A stretch of DNA of 23,342 nt from Beroe ovata. Its lineage: Eukaryota; Ctenophora; Nuda; Beroida; Beroidae. A model generated the notes under the pieces. That model was given only the letters and a program-made list of their open reading frames with translations, made no database searches and was not told the DNA's origin. A program made the position numbers and the translations under genes. The stretch covers positions 127,478 through 150,819 of the forward strand of contig CAMPET010000074.1 in NCBI GenBank assembly GCA_946803715.1, written 5' to 3'. Shown here in pieces: positions 20,001 to 23,342 of the stretch (positions are counted from its first letter, which is position 1; each line of letters opens with the position of its first letter).

Positions 20001-23000
20001 CTCCCCTCCCCTCACACTCCCTCACACCCCCCACTCTCCCTCCCACACACTCCCTCACACCNCTCCCCCTCACACTCCCTCCCTCCCTCACACTCCCTCA
20101 TCCCTCACCCCTCACACTCCCACATCCCCCATCCCCCTCAGCCGAGAGAGGAAGTTACTGGAGTAGGGTTGTCCGGTACACCCCACATTGACGAATACCT
20201 GGATCAGTTGTCGCTGGACAGCGGGGAACGACTCACTCCCCCTGATTATGATAGAAATAACGGATTCTATCATCGGGACCACTTCGCGTGAGTAGACCCT
20301 GCTAGACACGCGTGAATAGACACGCATTTAATTACGCATCTGATTAGCTGTTTGATTAGCGAGGAAAATGTTAAATGAGCTTATATATTGATCACGGAAA
20401 ATAAGCTTATATTGATCACGGGATTACAAAGATCGATGACAATTGCATTGATTCAAGTAAAGTGGAAATCAGCACATAGATTAAAACATTGCAAGTTACT
20501 ATCAACAACAAATTCATGTGGCATTTTGTTCGCTGGGTTTCTGATTATCGTGTATTGTGCAATCCTCTCGAGTCTCTATGGAAGTCTGAATTATGACGTC
20601 ATTAGTCATCATCACGTCATCAATAGCTTGCTCTGATCACCCTCATTTGATGACTATCCGATGCTGACCGTCTATTGGATTTGAATATCCTCCATGATGC
20701 TACTGCTCGTCTTGAAAATGTCCGAAAACTCTTCAGCGACACGTAGTAGATGAATATATTCGACATGGCATTCAGGAAGGGTATAAAATAAGCGAATTTG
20801 AACACGTAAACCTCCACAAAGTACCGAGTGGTCAGCGAAAACCTGTGCGAGTTGCTGGTATACATGAGGTTGTAGAGGGAGAGGGGCAGGAATGCGACGA
20901 TATACATCACCCCAACATAGACAGCAGTCACAGCCCCACTCACCTTCACCCTTCCCCTCACCCTTCTCACCACTATAATGAGAGCTGCAGTGGTGAGCAT
21001 AACCACTATATTGGGGATAATGGTGAGGATCAGTGCGAGGAGTGGGAGTAGAGTCCGCCATATTGGATCCCGGTAGCTGTACTTGCATCTGAATACCACA
21101 GCATCGTACATCACGTCAGTGGGATCGAGTGAGAGTTGTAGGAGGGATGGGATGGATGCTAGTGCCCACATGATCGTGCTGATAGCACATCCACACCACT
21201 TTGTCCGTCCTAGCACTGTCAGGGGGAGGGTGATGTTGACTAGCTTACTGACGTGAAGACAGCATATGAGCAGCACACCCACTACAAAAGAAGGCACTTT
21301 TGCATAGTGGAACATGTAGCAGGTAGTAGTTCCAAGTGGCCAGTGTCCGACTATGAGTGACACGAGGGATGGGAATGCCGCGAAGAGCAGAGTTCCGGTA
21401 TCGCTCACGGCGATGTTACGGATGAGGATACGACTGACGTTGTCAAGACGTAGAGTTCGACAGTGGGATGTTGCAAAAAGGATGAAGATGTTTCCCGATA
21501 TTCCGATTGTCAGAGTGAGGCTACACCACGAGATGAGCGCTGCCCTCTCACCCAAAGTGAGGTGAGGAGGTGAGCCGTGGTGAGGAGATACAGACATGCT
21601 GAGATTGCAAAAATTACTGGTCAGGGAAATTGAGAGGGTTGATAGGATGGTGTTGTGCCAATCTATCTGTATATCACGTCCCTAAGTGCGTCCGTGTTCA
21701 TATGATATGTTTATAGTACCATATTACCACGTTGTATCCATTAGAGCTGGTTCGAGGAATTTATTCAACAAAGGTATCGATATATTGTGTGAAATCGCAC
21801 AAGAAAAGAGTTACGATCAGATCCGACAATCGGATAGAAAGAGTCTCAAAACAGGACTATTTTCTCGGGAGTCACCCGTTAAAAGCAACTCTATTTGATA
21901 TGGTACATGATGACGTCCATTATATATCTGATGATACTCTCGCAATCTATCGGGCTGCACACTCACCTTCACTCGGATATTATCGTGTGCGTCCAGCTCT
22001 GAGTGCGAGAGTATTATTGTGTTACAATACCTCACACCTCTGACAGCACATGGAGTCACTCTGCAGAGAATGAAGAAACTGCAGTTCACTATCTATAATC
22101 TTCTGTTAGGAAAATGGAGCGTGCGTTTCTTGAGAATCGTGCCCTCTCATAAACCAGACAGCGGTTAACGCAAGATCAATGTAGAATTTAACGTGTTGTA
22201 AAAACCGACACGTGTTTTTAGCACGTGTCAGCTTGAAAACGTTTAATTCTGCACGTGTGCAAGTTCATGAGTATAACAATGTTATTAACATTATTCCCTG
22301 TCTTTGTTGATCTAAAAGCTGACGTTATATATAAAACAATAACGGTAGCTGAAAGTAGCGTGAAAGTTGAGCGATAGTTGCAAATGGACAAGTTTGGTAA
22401 GATTTTCAGCATCCACGTGTTTATTACAAGGGGAGCTATTTGCCACGTGTTTTCAAATACTGCATCGCCTGTTTCAGTACCAGAACAAACAGGAAATGAC
22501 ATCAATCGGTTGTTCATCAGTTTATCATAAAACCATCTTCGAGCTACGGAATCGGGATTTGAGAAATGTGTTCCTACAAAATATAATATTGTAACTAGGC
22601 TGAAGTACATATCATGTGTTACTAGAGCTGGTAACGACGCATTTCACGGGTTCAACTCCACGTCTACTCTTGGCCGGGAGTTCGGAACGTCATCATTCCT
22701 CATGACGTCATCATTCCTCGTGACGTCAGATGGAGAGCCGTATCTTCCTTGTAGCAGGTAGATCTAGCAGCGGCTTGTGAGCTACCAGCACACACCTGCT
22801 AAACACTACAAGTACAAGCATATCAAGTGATGATAAATAACAAGGACGGATATATCAATGCTGCTACCTACCTATAATCTCTGTACACATCTGATACCAA
22901 TAACGTGCTACTCTATAATCCACTCCATGTGCCATTAGTGCTTACAGCAACTGTAACGAGCCGTACCTATCACAATTCCAATATGTGTGAACTGAACTAT

Positions 23001-23136
23001 TCCTTCTTTCAGCCCTCATGAAATCAATGCCGACAGCTTAATCCCGTCCATCGCATACCTCTTCAAGCAGTACCTGCTAACAGCACCCCATTCAAAACAC
23101 TCCACCAACAGCACTCCACTAACAACATCCCATTAA
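7394..23136 (+). CDS. CCDC88-family (Girdin/Daple/Gipie-like) Hook-domain coiled-coil protein
   Basis: Exons: 7394-7432, 7515-7603, 7697-7808, 7918-7987, 8243-8301, 8469-8552, 9641-9702, 10221-10344, 14613-14758, 15606-15744, 15795-16047, 16254-16383, 16465-16530, 16834-16952, 17192-17319, 17399-17494, 17596-17708, 17944-18073, 18271-18356, 18509-18830, 18993-19082, 19386-19553, 19682-19879, 20142-20287, 23013-23136. Every junction is GT-AG and in phase, giving 1030 residues. The Hook domain is residues 1-213. The coiled coil carries the hallmark [20 protein letters not shown], the counterpart of Girdin SARMYRDELDALREKA, and [16 protein letters not shown] matches a late Girdin segment. Family members scaffold dynein or microtubule transport, actin and G-alpha-i signalling. 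It is much shorter than vertebrate Girdin/Daple (about 1900-2000). The last exon is the least certain: reading through the 20287 donor stops at once (TGA 20289-20291), an alternative end. Exon 10 has a second in-phase donor at 15688. Confidence 0.87.
8553..9640 (+). other. intron 6 of the CCDC88-like gene (1.09 kb)
   Basis: It opens with about 90 nt of purine-rich GA/GT sequence directly after the GTGAGT donor (8553-8640). The rest is unremarkable AT-rich DNA with short spurious frames. No gene or element is supported. Confidence 0.7.
10388..10497. repeat. 28-bp tandem repeat (about 2.5 copies) ending in an inverted repeat
   Basis: The unit GCGATGTGAGACCCCCACGC plus CAACCCTT recurs about 28-29 bp apart from 10390 to 10463. 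The last copy's AGACCCCACG (10454-10463) is the exact reverse complement of CGTGGGGTCT (10488-10497), giving a 10-bp stem with a 24-nt loop. It is in the large CCDC88 intron just after exon 8. Confidence 0.75.
10773..10848. mobile_element. foldback (MITE-like) palindrome
   Basis: The left arm TCATTTGGCCTAACTGGACA (10773-10792) is the exact reverse complement of 10829-10848. Pairing continues imperfectly inward (GGCCTAA with TTAGGCC), giving about 30 bp of stem around a loop of about 15 nt. The arm also carries an internal copy of TTTGGCCTAA. Near-perfect short foldbacks of this kind are usually MITEs or other non-autonomous inverted repeats. No coding capacity and no clear target-site duplication were found. 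Confidence 0.6.
11014..11053. repeat. (CA)n microsatellite next to the dynein fragment
   Basis: Forty bases of CA followed by an N (11054) and then AG, immediately before the first dynein exon. The N replaces the base of the splice acceptor context, and repeat length may be wrong. Confidence 0.95.
11057..12184 (+). CDS. partial axonemal dynein heavy chain (DNAH5/DNAH8-type), AAA2 module, three exons
   Basis: Exons 11057-11375, 11516-11757 and 12044-12184 encode 234 residues with no stop, correct phases (1, then 0) and GT-AG introns. The P-loop [13 protein letters not shown] (Walker A), [30 protein letters not shown], the Walker [35 protein letters not shown] and [20 protein letters not shown] are diagnostic for the AAA2 unit of outer-arm dyneins of the DNAH5/DNAH8 group. 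In these motors AAA2 binds nucleotide and supports AAA1. A complete heavy chain is about 4,600 residues; nothing before or after this module was found in the window. The fragment lies on the same strand in the 4.3-kb CCDC88 intron. It is either an inserted partial duplication, possibly used as cassette exons, or an assembly join. Homology is near certain; status as a working gene is not. Confidence 0.85.
12195..12274. repeat. (TG)n microsatellite next to the dynein fragment
   Basis: TG dinucleotides with TCTA interruptions, starting 10 bp after the last dynein exon. It is in the opposite sense to the CA tract at 11014, so the two tracts form potential inverted flanks. Confidence 0.93.
12275..14612 (+). 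other. remainder of the large CCDC88 intron
   Basis: About 2.3 kb of AT-rich DNA. I looked for further dynein exons, the expected continuation of the AAA2-AAA3 region, and found none. Small duplications are present: AACTGATTAACT twice near 12780-12815 and ATTAAGTGATTAG twice near 13010-13042. A minus-strand open frame at 13302-13607 shows no recognisable domain. Confidence 0.65.
14759..14935 (+). repeat. GTGGTGTCAAGGGGGA minisatellite at a 5' splice site
   Basis: The intron begins GTGAGTGAGGGTGGTGTCAA and continues as three or four near-identical 16-bp units, then decays into scattered GTGTCAA motifs to about 14935. The strand shown is G-rich. It resembles the repeat at 2728. Confidence 0.85.
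14940..15605 (+). other. rest of CCDC88 intron 9
   Basis: No gene is supported. The sequence is AT-rich apart from a short CpG cluster, TAGCGCGCGGCG, near 15270. The intron ends with TTGTAATTACAG before exon 15606. Confidence 0.65.
19159..19385 (+). repeat. long C/T-rich tract before a splice acceptor
   Basis: About 225 nt of nearly pure pyrimidine, with (CCCT)n runs around 19281-19326, filling most of the 303-nt intron up to its CAG. The complementary strand has repeated GGGAGGG and could form G-quadruplexes. Open frames here are low-complexity Pro/Ser or Gly/Glu and are not genes. Confidence 0.9.
19997..20140 (+). repeat. (CTCACACTCCC)n tract before a splice acceptor
   Basis: About 145 nt of C-rich CTCACACTCC and CCCCTC units up to the acceptor of exon 20142. 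It contains an N at 20062, so the copy number is uncertain. Confidence 0.9.
20142..20287 (+). other. tail exon of the CCDC88-like gene with a possible GBA-like motif
   Basis: Encodes [20 protein letters not shown], then [21 protein letters not shown] and [17 protein letters not shown] (20181-20207) can be aligned with the G-alpha binding and activating motif of Girdin (VTLQQFLEE), with Tyr in place of the key Phe and His in place of the Thr. It ends at a strong GTGAGT donor, and reading through gives a stop three bases later. The exon is well supported; the motif is speculative. Confidence 0.75.
20378..20421. repeat. short direct repeat (18-20 bp)
   Basis: AGCTTATATATTGATCACGG (20378-20397) and AGCTTATATTGATCACGG (20404-20421) are direct copies separated by six bases and differ by one TA step. 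They lie in the last CCDC88 intron, 200 nt past the 3' end of the receptor gene. Confidence 0.85.
20594..20601. promoter_or_regulatory. CRE palindrome TGACGTCA
   Basis: A full palindromic cAMP-response element 19 nt beyond the 3' end of the receptor gene, followed by ATCACGTCATC. Two more full copies lie on the other side of the gene at 22703 and 22721. Function is inferred only. Confidence 0.4.
20620..21597 (-). CDS. class A (rhodopsin-like) GPCR, orphan, single exon
   Basis: A 325-residue protein with seven hydrophobic helices at roughly 20-44, 55-80, 91-117, 134-156, 181-211, 219-246 and 260-287. Class A marks: GN in helix 1 (N36), NIAVSD in helix 2 (D66), W86 in the first extracellular loop, a disulphide pair C93 and C171, W144 in helix 4, and a long helix 5 followed by RRVRGR. 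It departs from consensus at switches: the DRY position reads HVSKL (115-119), helix 6 has VAFLPL instead of CWxP, and NPxxY reads NIFIY (280-284). The N-terminus is short with no signal peptide, and the tail is basic and Ser-rich. The ligand cannot be told. It lies antisense to the CCDC88-like gene and within its last intron if exon 23013 is real. The single coding exon is typical for this family. Confidence 0.9.
   Translation of the reverse strand: MSVSPHHGSPPHLTLGERAALISWCSLTLTIGISGNIFILFATSHCRTLRLDNVSRILIRNIAVSDTGTLLFAAFPSLVSLIVGHWPLGTTTCYMFHYAKVPSFVVGVLLICCLHVSKLVNITLPLTVLGRTKWCGCAISTIMWALASIPSLLQLSLDPTDVMYDAVVFRCKYSYRDPIWRTLLPLLALILTIIPNIVVMLTTAALIIVVRRVRGRVKVSGAVTAVYVGVMYIVAFLPLSLYNLMYTSNSHRFSLTTRYFVEVYVFKFAYFIPFLNAMSNIFIYYVSLKSFRTFSRRAVASWRIFKSNRRSASDSHQMRVIRASY
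21598..22206. other. upstream flank of the receptor gene
   Basis: No gene is supported; overlapping short frames on both strands lack recognisable content. It contains a foldback: ATACTCTCGCA (21934-21944) pairs exactly with TGCGAGAGTAT (22004-22014), with an inner GCACAC (21956-21961) and GTGTGC (21985-21990) pairing. Confidence 0.6.
22208..22449. promoter_or_regulatory. cluster of five CACGTGT E-boxes
   Basis: CACGTG occurs at 22209, 22222, 22252, 22414 and 22444, each followed by T. The first two form a perfect inverted repeat, GACACGTG (22207-22214) and CACGTGTC (22222-22229). CACGTG is the core site for bHLH factors of the MYC/USF/CLOCK/MITF type. The cluster is 610-850 nt upstream of the receptor start on its own strand, so it could be part of that promoter, or an enhancer in the CCDC88 intron. 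Confidence 0.5.
22687..22728. promoter_or_regulatory. 18-bp tandem repeat carrying two CRE palindromes
   Basis: The unit ACGTCATCATTCCTCATG repeats with an 18-bp period about 2.3 times, creating two full TGACGTCA sites (22703-22710 and 22721-22728). It is about 1.1 kb upstream of the receptor start. Confidence 0.55.
23013..23136 (+). other. possible terminal coding exon of the CCDC88-like gene
   Basis: A CTTTCAG acceptor ends at 23012. The phase fits the 20287 donor, and the exon reads [20 protein letters not shown], then [10 protein letters not shown] and [11 protein letters not shown] before TAA (23134-23136). The last dozen codons lie in the minisatellite. There is no homology I recognise, so this rests on splice signal, phase and an open frame; alternatively the gene ends at 20291. 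Confidence 0.4.
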
Positions 23137-23342
23137 CAACACTCCACTAACAACACTCCACTGACAACATACTACTAACAACACTCCACTAACAACACAC
23201 CCCACTAACAACACACCCACTAACAACACACCCCACTAACACCACACCCCACTAACACCACATCTCAACCCACTAGCAACACACCCCGCTGGCAGTGGCA
23301 CCACACCCCACTAACGCCGCATCTCATCCCACTAACAACACA
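23086..23342. repeat. CACTAACAACACTCC minisatellite, runs off the window
   Basis: Variable 14-17-bp units with a CACTAACAACA core recur to the end of the window, some diverged to CACTAACACCA or CACTAACGCCG. Copy number and unit length vary, so reading frame is not kept. Confidence 0.9.

Noticed and set aside
20672-21088. 138-codon minus-strand frame overlapping the receptor
   Set aside because: It is the shadow of the receptor gene in another frame, with low-complexity content and no membrane pattern.
22618-22665. tRNA-like or tRNA-derived SINE: GAGCTGGTAACG followed by GGGTTCAACTCC
   Set aside because: The B-box-like match is good, but the spacing from the A-box-like part is too short and the bases around it do not pair as a T stem; no acceptor stem or CCA-side pairing.
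1-23342. CRISPR array, bacterial operon or viral insertion
   Set aside because: The tandem repeats lack unique spacers and the window is intron-rich animal DNA; no reverse transcriptase, integrase or transposase motif was seen.

Overview
This is metazoan nuclear DNA: GT-AG introns (many near 80 nt, some over 1 kb), large (CA/TG)n microsatellites, a canonical AATAAA poly(A) signal, and animal-type genes (a Girdin/Daple-like gene, a tubulin polyglutamylase, an axonemal dynein fragment, a seven-helix receptor). Compact spacing (about 370 nt between two genes) and the divergent receptor suggest an invertebrate, perhaps an early-branching one. I cannot name the species. No bacterial, viral, CRISPR or rRNA/tRNA features were found.

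Layout: 1-2176 is non-coding with a TG tract at the left edge and a CA tract near 1.7 kb. 2177-3344 can be read as a five-exon gene for a small Ser-rich protein of unknown function. 3611-3962 is a possible two-exon gene for a 91-residue coiled-coil protein. 3963-5260 is intergenic and holds a CpG-rich, NRF1-like block. 5261-6787 is an intronless TTLL11-type polyglutamylase with its poly(A) signal at 7016. From 7394 to about 20.29 kb, and probably to 23136, runs a 25-exon gene for a CCDC88-type (Girdin/Daple/Gipie) protein: N-terminal Hook domain, Ser/Thr-rich linker, long coiled coil, basic membrane-binding-like motif, short tail. All exons chain in phase into about 1030 residues. On the minus strand, 20620-21597 encodes a single-exon class A GPCR; it lies inside the last CCDC88 intron if the 23 kb exon is real.

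The most striking feature is in the 4.3-kb intron 10345-14612. It contains three intact, correctly phased exons from the AAA2 motor module of a DNAH5/DNAH8-type axonemal dynein, with no other dynein exon in the window. This 234-codon block begins and ends in phase 0, as does the host intron, so it could splice into the CCDC88 mRNA in frame. It is bracketed by a CA tract on one side and a TG tract on the other, each within 11 bp of an exon edge, and an N lies at the left junction. It is therefore either a real exon-shuffling event or an assembly chimera; the sequence alone cannot decide.

Functionally the neighbours share a theme: tubulin glutamylation (TTLL11), a dynein/microtubule and G-protein scaffold family (CCDC88), a dynein motor fragment and a GPCR. 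That they act together is inference only.
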